Source: Blasia pusilla
Taxonomy: Eukaryota; Marchantiophyta; Marchantiopsida; Blasiales
Reading direction: 5' to 3'
DNA: 64,000 nt
Assembly (NCBI GenBank): GCA_050084515.1
Contig: CM114272.1
Span: forward strand, 46,872,001 to 46,936,000
Below the pieces are notes generated by a model. The model did no database searches. It saw nothing but the letters and a program-made list of their open reading frames with translations, and was not told the origin of the DNA. Of this stretch, positions 1 to 13,176 are shown piece after piece. Both the position numbers and the translations under genes were made by a program. Each line of letters begins with the position of its first letter. Positions within the stretch are counted from its first letter, which is position 1.

Positions 1-673
1 ACATGCAGGCCAATCCCTGCTTGCCTCCCTTAATATGAGTCCACACCTTTTCCAGCCTCCCAAGCCCGCTTGGGCTATTGGGGTACTGAAAAAACCCGTG
101 GTGAGTAGCCTGTTGGGCATGTTTATTTCCATGCAACCTTGTTGGTGACATGTGTGTACAAGTCAACCTTTGGGGGTTGTCTTCGAATTTTCTTTGATGT
201 TCTTATTAAGTATGTTAATGAGAGTAACGCAAGAAACACAATGCAAGTGCTACATGTCAACATTAAGGAGCCGGAAGTCAAAACGCCAAAATGCAATCTC
301 ATTTTGGTAGTTAAGGAGAAGATTTCGATTGGAACTTGTAGTATTGAAAAATGTGAAAGGATGAGCAGGTGAAGTATCTGGTGAAGTATATGAAGAGTCA
401 ATGTATAACTCATGAAAGGAAGAAATCAATAATGCTGCACATAAATTTAAATTTATTTTCTTCCTACCCGTAATATATTACATATTTTCTTGCTACCCAA
501 TTACCACATGTAAAACAGAGAGATGTTTGTAAATCAAGAAGACACTCTCCCATAATAATAAAATGATCGACCAACATTCAAGAGACTACGGGGATTTCCG
601 CATGATGGAGCCATACTGAGAAAATACAATTTCCCTCCGAATGCCAACCCAGGCACACGAGATACAATTCACG

Positions 674-790
674 CAATCAAAATTGATCAGACTTTACCCA
701 TTCCACCATTCGCACAATCAAAATTGATCAGACTTTACCCATTCCACCATTCGTGCAATCAAAATTGATCAGACTCTACCGATTCCACCA
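674..790. repeat. 41-bp tandem repeat, about 2.8 copies
   Basis: Units begin at 674, 715 and 756, each starting CAATCAAAATTGATCAGACT, which gives a 41-bp period. The third copy is partial and has substitutions (CTCTACCGATT for CTTTACCCATT). The core AATTGATC with its flanks is weakly palindromic. No function is evident. Confidence 0.85.
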
Positions 791-835
791 AATGCGTGAA
801 GTTCGTGTTCCTGATCCGACCACACCATATGCCAT

Positions 836-958
836 GATATTGTTCCACTTTTTTCCGTAGGCATAAATAATCCACAAGCTGTGACATTGTTCCACTTGTT
901 GACCGAAGGTACATGAAAAACACATGCCGTAACATTGTTCCCGTTATTCACCAAAAGG
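836..958. repeat. Degenerate 47-48 bp tandem repeat, about 2.6 copies
   Basis: The phrase ATTGTTCC recurs near 839, 887 and 934, followed each time by a diverged pyrimidine-rich stretch and ending near ATGCCGT/AAGCTGT. Spacing is 47-48 bp. It lies just past the 41-bp repeat but is unrelated to it in sequence. Confidence 0.55.
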
Positions 959-1841
959 CAGTGTCACGCATTTTCCGACTCTCAACAATGAGTAGCAGAG
1001 TTTGGTTGTCTTCAATATAGTATTACGACGACGGGCACTGTTAAGGATGCAACTAGGGCCCGCTCCGCTATAACTGTACATGTAAGAGCCATGTCTCTTA
1101 CAGTTAAATTTCAGTCATGAAAACGAACCATTATTCCTACCGTCATTACTGGAAATTGTCCTCATCTAAGGACATCCCACAAAACATGCGGCTTCGTAGG
1201 GATATGGACACTCAGCAGTCATCACTTACTCAAGCTTCAAAAGTGCTAGACATGTACCATATACACTGCTAGGGGAGTGAAATTTCTTGATCCACATCTC
1301 CACACAATCATGTCGTTAATGCAATGCCAACTTATCCAGACTTTCACAATCCATAACCGAAGAGGGACTGACCTTTAATCCAGAAAATCCAATTAAAATT
1401 TGGAGGTTTTTGACTATCTGATCTCAAAAGGGTTTGTTGAGAACAATCACCTACAAAAACCTACAGCTATTGAATCTCGCATGGCAAGCTGGCTCAGGGA
1501 GTGGGCCAATCATTGCAGCTTGCAAAAATGGTTCTGTACCAAAGACAATAACCCAACTGCTTCATACCATGACAATCCATGAATTGGAGAAATAAAGTCA
1601 TCTCATTCTGAGAGGTAGCAGCACCCCCGTGACCAACGTTCTAGACCAGGGGGCCAAGGGTTTACCAAAAATTACATTCTCTACAAGCAAAGAGTCCCAA
1701 GCCCTCTTTAGGACAACACTAGTGTACAACGCACTCACAATAGGAGACCAGATGGCGGAAAATTGCTGTACATGGCACCTGCTTACTACAATTTTGTAGT
1801 ACACCCACAATCAAGTGAACCTCCTTATTTTCCTCGTGTTC

Positions 1842-4264
1842 TCATACAGCCTGTGGATGTTGTAGGTAATGATGATCCAATCCAAACTTCTGCATGGGCA
1901 AGATGCTCTTCTCCTTGGGTAAGCTTCCTCTCATCCTTTTGATTGGTTGGTGCTGGAAAGGAGCAATAAAGCCACTGTTGAATGAGGCGCTGAAACCCTG
2001 GTTGAAACCAGAATTGGAGTGGGGATGAAAAGAAGTACTGTATCCATGAGGATTCATGGCTGCACTGAGCCCATGGTTGATCTGTTGCAGAGTATCTCGT
2101 GCTCCATACTCACTACTTAAGACAGCAACTGCTTGCTGACACAGCCTTTTGCCCAGCTTTTGGAGCTGCTCTGCTGGAGACTCACGCTTTTGTGGGAACT
2201 TAGCATTTTCAGAGTCTGTAATTGACAACGTTGCTGAACCAGAAGTCCTTTCCAGCACATGACCTTGTCCGTTTGAAGCAATTAAATGTCCATTGCCAGT
2301 CCCAAACTGTGATTGGCAGGTGGCGGATTGCTGTTGATACTGCCAAGATAAGGAACTGTTCTTGCTTGCTGGTCGTCTTGGGGCTTGATGTGATACTGAA
2401 TGTAGCACCCTGGAAGTCTCAGCAGCATGGTCCACTGACCATGGTTTGTGATGCCTGTCTTCTTCACTGCTAGTACTGCTCCTGGATTTCCCTTGCACAG
2501 GAGTAGCCCCAACGACTTCAAATGGTCGCTGTTTCTTTCCATTTCTTTGGACTTCATCTGAAAAAAGAAGAAGAGGGAATTCAGTTTATTGGCTTCTCTG
2601 GATTAGGCAGTATTGCTTGCACAGTAACGATGACGACCATCGCTTAAATCTCTCATTCCTAACCCAGACAATGGCCAAAAAATTCTGAGAAACGAAATTA
2701 ACCACATCCGTTTTGAAACCCGAATCTATTAAATATCGTAGTATTTTTCAACATAACCGATGTTGGCATTCAACGAAACTGAGAGAGGGCGACCGGCATT
2801 GACCAAAGCAATCTTAATGATGGGCGAAATACTGTAAACGTCCAATAGGGAAGATATCCTCACCTGGCTCTGCAGTTTTGCGCTTCAATTTTAGAATTAA
2901 CTTGCCCCTGTTTTCTACACTTGGCGTTGCCTCCTGGAGCTTCCGTTCTTCAAGTACGTTCCTCTTTGACACAGTAGTAAGGTATGGCCTACCGGATTCA
3001 TCCAAAGCCCTTGGTTTGGGGCCTGGTTTGTTTCGAGGCTTCGGAGGGTCCGCTCCGGAGGGGAGCAAACTCAATCTCACATCATGGCCTGGGGTTGGCC
3101 GAGACTGTGGAGCTACCGTGCTTCTATGTTCACCGTATGTCGAAGGACTCATGAAGGCCAACGTCTGAGAGGAATCTCGGTTGCTGGTACCGTCTGTGGA
3201 CGGAGTTCTCAGGGGTACAGTGTTGGGAAGCGACACTGGATCTTCTTTTAGCGGCTTAGTCAGCAAGGCTAGGTTGCGCTTGTATCTATAGCTCTTTCCA
3301 GTCTGCAGGTAATAATTGACTTCCGTCTTCGATCGAAAGCGACGTTGAGACACCGGATCCACGTAATACTGTATCCATCAATAAACGACCCCATGTCAAG
3401 ACAGATCATAGACAACAAGAGTCGCAGATACCTGTGAACTGTTAACTGAGCTATCTCAGGGATCAAACCAGTTAAACCCGCTTCCATTCACATTCTTGTG
3501 CCAGCTTTATGGCCGAAACCCTCAAGGACTCCGAACAATCTTGAATGTGGCAAGCAACATCCTCAGGATTACTGCCGTTGCTTTACCACGGCAATATCAC
3601 ACGTAGACTGCGTTCTGAGAAAATATGTGAATAGCTACGTTCCTAATGTAAAACGACAAACAGACGTACACAGAATAAACAAACCCCCACACGACTCGCA
3701 AGATGTAAGATTCCTTCTGTGGTTTCAAAATGCATGACAGGGATTGTTCTTCACCTTGTCTTTCGAGCCGCTCTCTCGAGTTCGAAGTACAGCAGTCCAA
3801 CCATCTGGTAGCCACGCGGGAGGATCAACGATCTGAATGATAGGCCATTTTTGCGGCGCTTCCATAGCTTGAGCAGGGGACGGTTCGTCTTCCCCAGACA
3901 AGTCAGTATCCTCAGCGATATTGTCCCGACTAGTTTCGGGTTCATCTGATGATTCTTGCACTCTCTCAATCCTACGTGCATATCCACTAGACATATTTCC
4001 TCCGTCAGAGTTTCCCCGTGCGATCGAACGCGCAACGACGGTCTTCCTACTGCCTCCTTCCCAAGTAGAAGGACCACCCGTGTACATTTTTCTGTTACCG
4101 CTTTCTCGATGAGAAGCAGCTTCATAATTGACAGGCTTGTCGGACCTGTGCTCCACCTTCGTTTCTGCTTTTCTGCCATGCTTGTTATTTTCGTACAGTC
4201 TTTTGTAGTACGCACTCTCCTCTCCCTTGAATGCCGAAGGCATGCGGGCGCTTAGAACTTCCAT
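1842..4264 (-). CDS. Methyl-CpG-binding-domain (MBD) protein, three exons
   Basis: Exons on the minus strand are 4264-3755, 3368-2864 and 2557-1842. All junctions are GT/AG and phases agree, giving a 576-residue protein. The MBD (about residues 147-195) is split by intron 1: exon 1 ends LPDGWTAVLRTRESGSKDK and exon 2 opens YYVDPVSQRRFRSKTEVNYY. This is the usual MBD pattern of GW, a basic loop, then YxDPxxxxxFRSxxEVxxYL. The N-terminus is acidic and serine-rich. Around residues 265-275 lies a proline/lysine patch (NKPGPKPR) resembling an AT-hook. The C-terminal third is Q/H/S/G-rich with no known fold. A nuclear reader of methylated CpG is the family role. Affinity cannot be judged from sequence, and plant MBD proteins vary in binding methyl-CpG. 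I chose the ATG at 4264 because the frame opens there; an upstream coding exon cannot be excluded. There are no stops or frameshifts, unlike everything to its right. Confidence 0.88.
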
Positions 4265-7200
4265 AACGTGCAGAAATCTTAGCTCTACTCGACCTCTTCA
4301 GAAACAGCACTGAATAAAGGCTGAAGACTCCAAATGCTCATATGTCATAGGAAGCACCAAATCGGCAACGAAGTAACAGTCGAAGCCGGTCTGCAGATGT
4401 CACGCTTGAAGACTGCCGAGCTAGTATACAGCGCTTCAGGCAACAAAACCCGATGGATGGGTCCTTGAAAGTCCGCCTTAAATAGGCAGAAAAGTATCCA
4501 CTTCCAATCTCCACAACTAATAACAAGACTGACTTGTTGACGCAGCCTAATCGCTTCTTAGACAATCAAGGTAATACAAAGACGATCTTAACCGGTAACA
4601 TACGAAAATCTGAACGAAGCCTGGGGCTTTCCTCTGAAGCTACCTAAAGGACTCACAAAAAGGGTTAAAAGATTTGACGGCCCTCCGCAACGCCTCTCGA
4701 GTAGGCACAAAAACGATACAAAAACGCTCAACTCACGATGCCGCGTACATGAGTACGTGTGTAAAAGGCCTTTGCCTATGTACAATTTCCACACCATCCA
4801 CGGAGGTATCGACGCGGAAAGCCGTATCTGTTCCTCTCAGATACAGAACAGGAAATCGCCAGTTCAGTCGCCGAGCGCTCCCACAAACAAACGTCTAACG
4901 TTCCGCGGCGCTCCCACTAACAGAAGTCTGACGTCTTACACCAGCCAGGTATATCTTCGGGCAACGCTGCAAACGGAGAGCTCTTCAGGGGTAGGCGCTC
5001 CCTGTCATCTGCCGATCAATTCGAGCTTGGGTTGCTTGCCGTGTGCAGTCCCGAAGTGAAAGCAGCAACCAAGACACTTTCCTCTGCATCCGTCTTTCGC
5101 TCGGCGGCTCCACTCCTCCAGATATCGAGAGTAAGGAACGATACAACAAAGGCGGCCTGAAGCAGCACGCGAACGCAACCTAACTCCCACCAGCACTACT
5201 GAGACCAGACTTCCTCGCGCACGCTACACTATACGCGAGGTCCGTCCCTGCCTGCCTCCCCTGTCAAAACCGTGAACAATGACACAGCAGGAACCGAGCA
5301 TAAAGTAAAGAAAACAAATATCTCCATGCTCTCCCACAGTCCTTTCCTTGCCCTGCTCCTCATCCCTCGCTGCGCTTCGCCTCGCTTTCCCTTCTCCCCG
5401 TCCCTTCCAGTCCCCGCTACCCGAGCCTGGCTAAAGTAAAGACCCAAAATGGCACCGACCTTCGCTTCAATCAAACGTCCATCTACCTTCCCTGCCCCCA
5501 CTACATACACAGAACCAGCGCGGCACCGCTCAGAAGGAAGGAAGGATGGCATAGACTGGTCAGTTCTGTCATGTCACTAGGTAGCCTAATCTGCTGCACC
5601 ATGATAATAATCATCATCGCAGGTATCATGTGTTATTTCCCGGCCTCGCTCGCTGCTACGCTAATACCGTAGCTATGATACTCCACGAAAGACCACACCA
5701 GTCAGTGACAGTGGTCTTTCGCGCGCGGGCGGCCGGCGGTCGCATCCACGTCGACCCACGGCCAATGTTGGCAAGGGTCTGGTTGGTAAGGATCGATCCC
5801 GACAACTACAAGAACGTGGATCCTCGCCGATCCTCATGGGGAAGGCGGGCGTTTCCATCTTCCTACACGGAAAGGAAGGAAGAAGAGAACCCCGCCACAG
5901 GCAGCAGACGCCCAGGCTGAACGCCAGCGCGGATATCTAGTATGTTGCCAATCCCGAGCCAACCAAAAAGGCTTAAAGGCACAAAGTAAGCAACCAAGCA
6001 AGGAGCGCAAGAAAGGAAGGGAGCCAAGAAAAATCAACTCATGCCAACGCAAGCAATCACACCGTCCAGTCCGGTCGGCTAAGTAGCAGTCAGTTGGTCG
6101 GTCAGTCCAGTCAGTCAGAGAAAATGAGTGAACTTCATTCACTTCGCACCACCACCGAGTCAAGCAAGAAGCATGCCCGGCTTTCAGGTACATGTAGTAG
6201 TCGCAAAAGACATGCCATGACACCCTAACCGCGATGCAGAAAAGGTAAGCGCAGCGCGGTGACAGTGAAAATAGTACGCGTGCGGGTGGCCGCTCACTGG
6301 AACGGAAGTGGTAATCTTTCGTCTTCTACAGAATCATTATTCACCAGCAAAACAACGAGACCTTCCGCGCTTTCTGGCACCGCCGTGGATGCCATTCATC
6401 TGACGGCATCCTCACAACTGTACAACCACGTCCTGAAACGGAACAGAAGTGGTGTCAGGTTCTTCTTCCCCTTTTGCCTATTGCAGTCGTAGTAGTGCGG
6501 ATGTTCCTGGTTCGCGTATGGATGGGGTCGGACCGGGGCCGGGTCGAAAGTTATTACCGAACTTGGAGTGGAGTGCAGAGGAAGAGGACGGAAGGCAGAA
6601 GGAAGACCTTTCTTGGTACGTGTGGAATAAGTATGACGATCCATGAGTGATGGAGGGGAGGGTCCATTTATTTTATCTGTCTATCTATCTATGGATGGTG
6701 CCCGTGCTTCACTGGTGCAGCCTCCTAGCGTAGGCGATTTACCTCTTCCCGCCGTTGATGCGGGATCGAAAGAGAGTAAGAAGAGGTTCGAGAGTAGCTC
6801 CCCTGCCATAATAGGGTTTTTATGAAGAAAAAAGGAAAGGTCATGGGTCAGCACAGCGCAGCTGATGTGACGGAGGTGTGGCAGCCGTCGGGCGGTCAAA
6901 CCAGAGCAGTTTCCTGAACTTTCCTCTCCTCGCCGATTAAAGTGAACGGAGGATGAGGCGTTTTGTTGACATGTGGGATTGGGTTGGGTTGCGGACCGAC
7001 TGTGAAGACAAGACAGTCAGCGGAAGTACAGCAGTGCGTGCGTGCTATGGGCATGTGGGAAGAATTGAAGGGCGCCGGTGAAGCGAGGGCGGGAGATCAT
7101 GATGAGGCCACCGCCACCACAGCCGTCCGCCGTTCTTTTCCTCTCCTCGCTTTCTTTGACGGGGAGGAGAATGAGGTGACTCGTCTCTGAACTGACGAGG

Positions 7201-9566
7201 GATAAATACGTAGCGTAACGAGTCGGGCCACCAGCGATTATATTCCCCCACCCCCTTTCTCTGCGGGGTGATCGGGGTGAGTCTTCCTGTCACCGGAATC
7301 GTCTCCCTCGACTACGAAGAAAGAAAGGAAGGAATAGTGCGGGAGTGTCATGTCACATGGGCTGCGCGATGATGCCAACCGATTTCCTTTTATCCTTTCC
7401 TTGGCCATCTTCCTTAGTCCTGACTCATTCGGATCCGTCACCCTTCTTACATAACACCCTCAAAATCTTCTGCCTGACCTTTCTTGCTCTCCGGGTCCCC
7501 TTGGAAACCCAGCCCCGGCCGCAGCCAGCCAACCACCTTAGCTACCGAGCTTGCATCATCACTTCCTTTTTCGTGATCGCCGAGTCCTCGCTGATTCTGC
7601 ACCACAGCCAGCTTAGCCCTCCACCACTCAGTCAGCCATCCAGCCTGCCGGCCTGTGTCTAATCTGTTTTTTCTCACTCTCGCGCACGTACAGACGGCGC
7701 TGGGAGCGTCTGTGAATATGACACTCCCCGGCCCCTCCAGTCCTGCACTCACCCAAGATTAAATACAGAGAGACGGACAGACATACATAGCCGTGCAGAC
7801 GTGCTTATTTCTCAGTTCTCTCGCTGCAGTCCTCACCCTCTATCTTTGGGCAAGGGACGTGCAGCTGCGAAGATGGCATGAGGTGGACAAGGGAGGCGGG
7901 GGTTAGGGTTAAGTGACAGGTTTCGCCACAGATACCTGTGTATCTACCTCGCTACAGTATTGCACTGACTCTCTCGGGCCTGTATCCCCTGATGTAATTT
8001 CAGGGAATTTCGCGTGGGAGTAGGCGCGAGGCATCTCCTTTATTCCACGAATTTTTTCACTCAGTGTTGGCCTAACCTTGTGAATTGTGCTGGTCGTGCG
8101 AGTGAGGAGGACGTTGATGTAATTGTAAGGTAGACTGGACAAACGCGTTATTCTCTTCCTTTCATCGCCCCATCCTCTCCTTTCTCCTGCTTCAAGGACG
8201 TGCTGTACGCACTGGTGCATTTTGATGTCATTCTCCTCGAGTCTTTCTCCTGCTATAAGGACATAGTGAACACACTGTTGCGGCGGCAATTTCGATCTCC
8301 TCGAGGCATGGAATATGGTTAAGCAGCAACTGATGTAGTGTAACAGCCTTCGGTGCTCTATACAAACGCCGAGAAACTTCCGATTCCGCACCCCTTTATC
8401 ACACCTAGACTGTGGCAGGAGTCGGCCACTGGTGCTCGCAATTATTGCGAGGAGGGAGGAGGATTAGTAAGATTGATGGCCCCAGGAAGATTTTTTCAGA
8501 TCTTGAAGAACAAGTCTCACGTAAGACCGGGCGCGCAACAGGGCGGAAAATATGATAATAATAATGGGGTTCGCGGAGTCGAGGAAAGCGCACGACACTG
8601 TTTTAGGGTTTGTCGTGTTACAGACGGGCTGAACGCAGCAAAGAAAAAGACGATGACCCGAGCTTTCATCGAGGTTGATTGTCCACACTCGTAACCCGTG
8701 TGACATGGGCACGAATTTCTTTATGCCAACACCAATGCCACTGACTGCCAGCAAGCATTCCTGGAATAAATGGCAATTCTCCCACCCTAAAACTGTGGAG
8801 CCCCTCGTCGATCCAACCCCGCAGGAGCCCCGAACTGTTTTGCTCGAAAGATGCCCTTAACCCACCAACCCACCTACCAACCCACCAACCTAAGACCTAA
8901 CCAGATCCAAATGGATCTTGTTCAGCGGATTTCCAAAACTTAACTATGTCCACCGCTAGAACTCCCACAAAATAACCCCTCATCTACCAACATGTCACTT
9001 AATGTGATGGGGTTTGGATGCGACTATCCGATAAGAGTGACACGGCCGCATAAGCCGTGAAAGCATTTTCCGTTGTCTATGTGTCTTAGTAGAAGTATGC
9101 AACCCATCAAGGGGTTGAGTTGTACAATTAACAAGAATGCGGCCCTAGCATTGAGATGGAGATACGCAGCTAAAAATATCAAAAGGTACTGGATAAAAGA
9201 AGTTAACGATAAGGATGTATTTACAATATTAATTGTAATTGAAAATGGCAACGAGATCAGGTCAAGAGGCGCGAGGCGTGCGTCGCGGCGAACGTCAGCA
9301 TAAAGTCGCAAAAATGAATCGTCGCGAGACGTTCGCTGTGCAAGTGAAGGCCGACGTTAGCATTTTCGGAACACCTGCAAAGGCTACTCCCATGACCAGA
9401 AAATGCTCTACGTATGTCCACAGTGATAGCCATGGTTATCTATATTATTAACTGAGCATGGGGGTTACTAAAAGGGAAAAGAAAAGAAAAACAGAATGCT
9501 ATAAGAAATGAAGCTTACTCGCATGATTATTTTTTTGTTACTCGTTTTTGTGTGTTCATTTCATAG
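4265..9566. other. Upstream flank of the MBD gene; no gene seen
   Basis: About 5.3 kb without a supportable gene. The stretch next to 4265 should hold the 5' untranslated region and promoter of the minus-strand MBD gene. From about 4.8 to 8 kb the DNA is richer in GC and CpG than the mobile DNA further right, which fits an active-gene upstream region. Small simple repeats are present: TCTA units near 6675-6692 and an ACCAACCC-type repeat near 8859-8890. Open frames here are short, overlap each other and have no domain signal. I could not place a TATA box with confidence. Confidence 0.45.
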
Positions 9567-12500
9567 GTTTGTTGCGCCAAGCACTCGTAGGCACTATAAG
9601 CCTATCAAAGGTATAGAGGCTAATCATCCCCCAAGGCGTAGTGCCCGACTACTCGGAAAGGCAACTAGCAACAAGGACTACAATCTGAGGATTAAGATGG
9701 ATCATTCAATGTCTGAATCAGATGAGGAGGCTTGGTTGGAGGAAGGGAGGGTAAGAGAATTTTCAGATTTTGCATCAAACATCCCCTATCTATTCTTCAT
9801 ACTATGCTTCGGTTCCTAAACTATATTTTGATTCCAACTTGGTTGTTTGGATGGTGTGTTGAGTAGCCAAGGACAAAGGAGCAAGATGCAAAGCCACCAA
9901 TCTCTACGCCGCCCTTTCAACAATCGGTATCATCAGCGGTGGATTAAAGGGTAATTTTACTCTCAATCTCTATTCTGGTTTTTGGTTTTGGTTGCATTTC
10001 CAAGCTAATGTTGAAAGGTTTTTTGTGCATACTCATTTTCCATAGTTCTTACTGATCATATGAAGTGCATTGCCTCTCAAATTATAGACATTGGAAGGGA
10101 CTCCATCAGATGCCACCTTGCAAATGCAACCATATCCTCAATCACAAAATCAGATGCCATGGTGGCTTCCAATGATGATGCACGCACCAATGGCATTTGG
10201 TAATCAATTCCAACAACAATAGCATACCACTGGGCAAACTTCTCAACCTGGCCCCCCTCCTTGGGTAAGTATTCAGTTATGAGATTAAAAGCAATTGTTT
10301 TCATGTTTACATCTATACCATTAGACAATTCTGAACAAAGGAGATTATGTTGTTTTGTGCTTGACAGGGAGGAGGGCCATTCCCACCACCACCTCCACAT
10401 CAACCACCTCGTTCCTCCGGGGTTGAAGATGACCAACTATATCGCAATAGATCACAATCATGCGCAACACCAAGCCCAACAGAAAATGTGTCTTCTCGAC
10501 AAGGTGCAAGTGCCGGTATGCATCATTGGTTGTATGATTGTGTTTAAGGTTCAGGTTTGATTACATTCTAGTTTGATGATAATGTTTAGGACTGAGTATG
10601 GGTTCCCTAATACATAAAGATGAATTTGAAATCATTCTTTCAAGAGAAAGGAGGAGTAGGTCTAAGGGTGACCTATGGAAGTGTGATGTGTCAATTCGCA
10701 AAGAGCAAAATCTGAAGCCTAGATGCGAATTACTACCGAGTGGCCATTCGAATACCAAGGTACCATGCTATGAGCCTTGGTTGAATGAATTGAAGGTATG
10801 GGTGATGAGGTACCTGGACCTGTCATGCATCGAGATTAGTAAGAAAAACTCAGTAAGCATGGCAGCCATCCAAAATCACATACTTGAGGCATACACGTAT
10901 GTGGGTGCACAATCTCTCTCCCTCGATTATATGAGGAAAAAAAATTCTCAGCTTTTGAAAACAGAGAGGTCCAATATTAAGAATTATTGGATCATTCATG
11001 GGGCTCACCACGTAGTCCCGTGTCACCTTGATACCGATGAAGAGTCATGGGCCAGATTGGTAGATTATTGGCTCTTAGAGGAGGGCAAGATGAAAGCAGA
11101 AAAGATGGCAAGAGCAAGATCGAAAGTCCAAACTCTAAATTATACTGGACAGGCAAGTCTAGATGGACTAGATGTAAGTTTACTTGGCAAATTGTGAGCT
11201 TATATATCCGATTCTTCTCTTTTAGTGTTTTTCTTGCTTCAATACAATACATATAAATCAATGTTTCTGAGATATTGGATAGATATGTTGCTTTGTGGTT
11301 GTGGATTAGGGTCTATTCTGCCTTGAGATAATTGTTGCTCTATTCCTTAGTGTCCTTGAAGTTCATATTGGTAATTAGATTAGAGGTATGTGCACAAGTA
11401 TCCCAACGTCCTACGAAAGGGTTGGGGGCAACAGAAATTGGAGGAGAACAAGATGACCTCCCCAAACAATCAGGAGTTACATAATTGAGCTCTCCTGTAA
11501 GTGCACTCTTCAATGATACAAGTCTCTAGATCTTCAATAAGCAAGTATAAAGTGGGTTAAACTTTGCAGATCTGATTCCCTTCGTCTAAGTATACTTGGA
11601 ACCCTATGTACTTAAATTATGGTTCTTCTCCTATGTCATAGTGTGGAATCCAGGGTTATCATCCAATTGGAAGAGGTTGAGAAGAAGTGGAGTGCAGATA
11701 TGGAGGAGGTTAAGTCACAAATGAAGATACAAAACAAGACACTAGGAGCGCTTATGGAGATGGTATCTAAACTCGCTTCACGCAATGCACCTATTGCATC
11801 CAAGACACTTTTCAACAATTTATACGTAGAGTCAACTCCAACCTCTGATGGAGATCCTAAATGAGGTAAGCTCAAATTCTACATTTCTTTGTTTCATTCA
11901 TGGTTGCATGTTCTTTGAATGTGGAAGATTACTCTTACATAGAAAACACGCTCTTATGATGTAACTAAAGTTAAGAAATATGACAGAAATTCCCCGAACT
12001 ATATTTTGCCCATGTTTTTTTCAAACTTTCAAGCTTTGTCATCGATGTTATATGCTACTAACCTCGGAATTATATGTTATTCATACAGGAAAAGGCAAGA
12101 TTGCTTCTCTGCCAATTGCTGATCTAGAAGTAATGGTCGGGGGTAAAAGCATGGGTTCAACTCATAGTGAAGATCATGGCACTACACACTCAACACGTAA
12201 GGAGTTCTATTCATACTCCATTGCTTTGTGTAGAATTCAGTTTAGACGAGAATTCTATTTAGTGTAATAACCTAAGCGAGATGGAATTTAAACTCATTGA
12301 TGCCTCTCTTTACACTCTCATTCAGAAACTCCAAAGAGTGTCCAGCGGAGGAGTTCAACTGAAAGTGGTCAACATGAGACCGCATACCCTAGCAGTAAGG
12401 AAATTCTCTTATTTCATGCTAGGGCATGTGAATTTAAACTTGCTTACATGGTAGATGTTTTGTATGATGATGAGGCGAACATTCTTCTAACAAAATCTTT

Positions 12501-13176
12501 CCTTGCTGGTTATGTTTTTTTATAAAGACAATGTAAGTGTGGACAACAAAGTAAAGTCTCCTTCGAAGAAAAGGATAAAATCAAGGCTACAACCTAATGT
12601 AGCAAATGAGCAAGAAAGTGAGGCTCGTTCAGGCTCTTCAAAAAAACAAACCAAAGTAAGCTCTTCACTTGCATATAAAGTGGCTTATACAATCTCTTCT
12701 TGTACCCTTGTAACTAATATATATCGGTGTGGAAAACTATCTGATTGTGTAAGAATTGTGAGATTTTCGCACGTTATGCCAAATTGGGGATGGTCATTCA
12801 GGAAGGTAAATTGATGTGTACTTCTAATTTTTCCCTGTAGCACATAAACGCAAAGTATGTATTGCAAGAAACTAACCTTGAATTGTCATTTGTTTGATTG
12901 TAGTTGCAGATTGGAAATAATGTCCTACTCACTAAACCAAAGTTGAGTAGGACAATCCTTGGATCTGGAATAATTTCAGGCTTTGATGGAAAGGAGCAAT
13001 TTCATGGCAAAAATATTCCGTTGGGAATGGTACTGGTGGATTTGAAGGATGTTTATGATCCAGATCATCCATTGTGGACACCTAATCTGGTTGACAATCC
13101 TCCACAAATGACTTTTGATGAGTCTCTTGGGTCAAGCATCCTCTAGCCGGAGATGCATATGAGAAAGATGATTCAA
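9567..13176 (+). pseudogene. Decayed Ptta/En/Spm-type plant transposase gene (multi-exon)
   Basis: A phase-consistent exon chain can be read: 9567-9750, 9867-9950, 10088-10264, 10368-10515, 10590-11173, then about 11642-11863, 12092-12197, 12325-12400, an exon near 12530-12657, and 12904-13146. The N-terminal exons are P/Q/G-rich. Exon 10590-11173 has the plant Ptta/En/Spm transposase pattern: AIQNHILEAY, then ESWARLVDYWLLEEGKMKAE, ARSKVQ and YTGQAS. The next exon is a coiled coil (EEVEKKWSADMEEVKSQMK). The last has the family's C-terminal segment (GIISGFDGKEQFHGKNIPLG, then DESLGSSIL). In-frame stops at 9945 (TAA), 10220 (TAG) and 13144 (TAG) each fit a single C-to-T or G-to-A change of Q, Q and W codons. 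No DDE transposase ORF or CACTA termini were found, so this is a remnant. Exon links between 11173 and 11642 are unresolved. Confidence 0.6.

Larger units (their letters stand above)
1..1841. other. Gene-poor stretch downstream of the MBD gene
   Basis: I see no supportable coding region here. The open frames are short, overlap on opposite strands and have no recognisable domain. Two small tandem repeats at 674-790 and about 836-958 are the only clear structure. The part next to 1841 should hold the 3' untranslated region of the minus-strand MBD gene, but I could not place a polyadenylation site with confidence. Confidence 0.5.

Noticed and set aside
123-413. Hydrophobic 96-residue open frame on the minus strand
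   Set aside because: It overlaps an equally long frame on the other strand, has no domain and no supporting neighbours, and lies in AT-rich DNA.
5229-6223. Several 100-residue open frames in the GC-rich region
   Set aside because: They overlap on both strands, are rich in Arg/Pro/Ser as expected from GC-rich DNA, and show no domain. The region is better read as upstream flank of the MBD gene.
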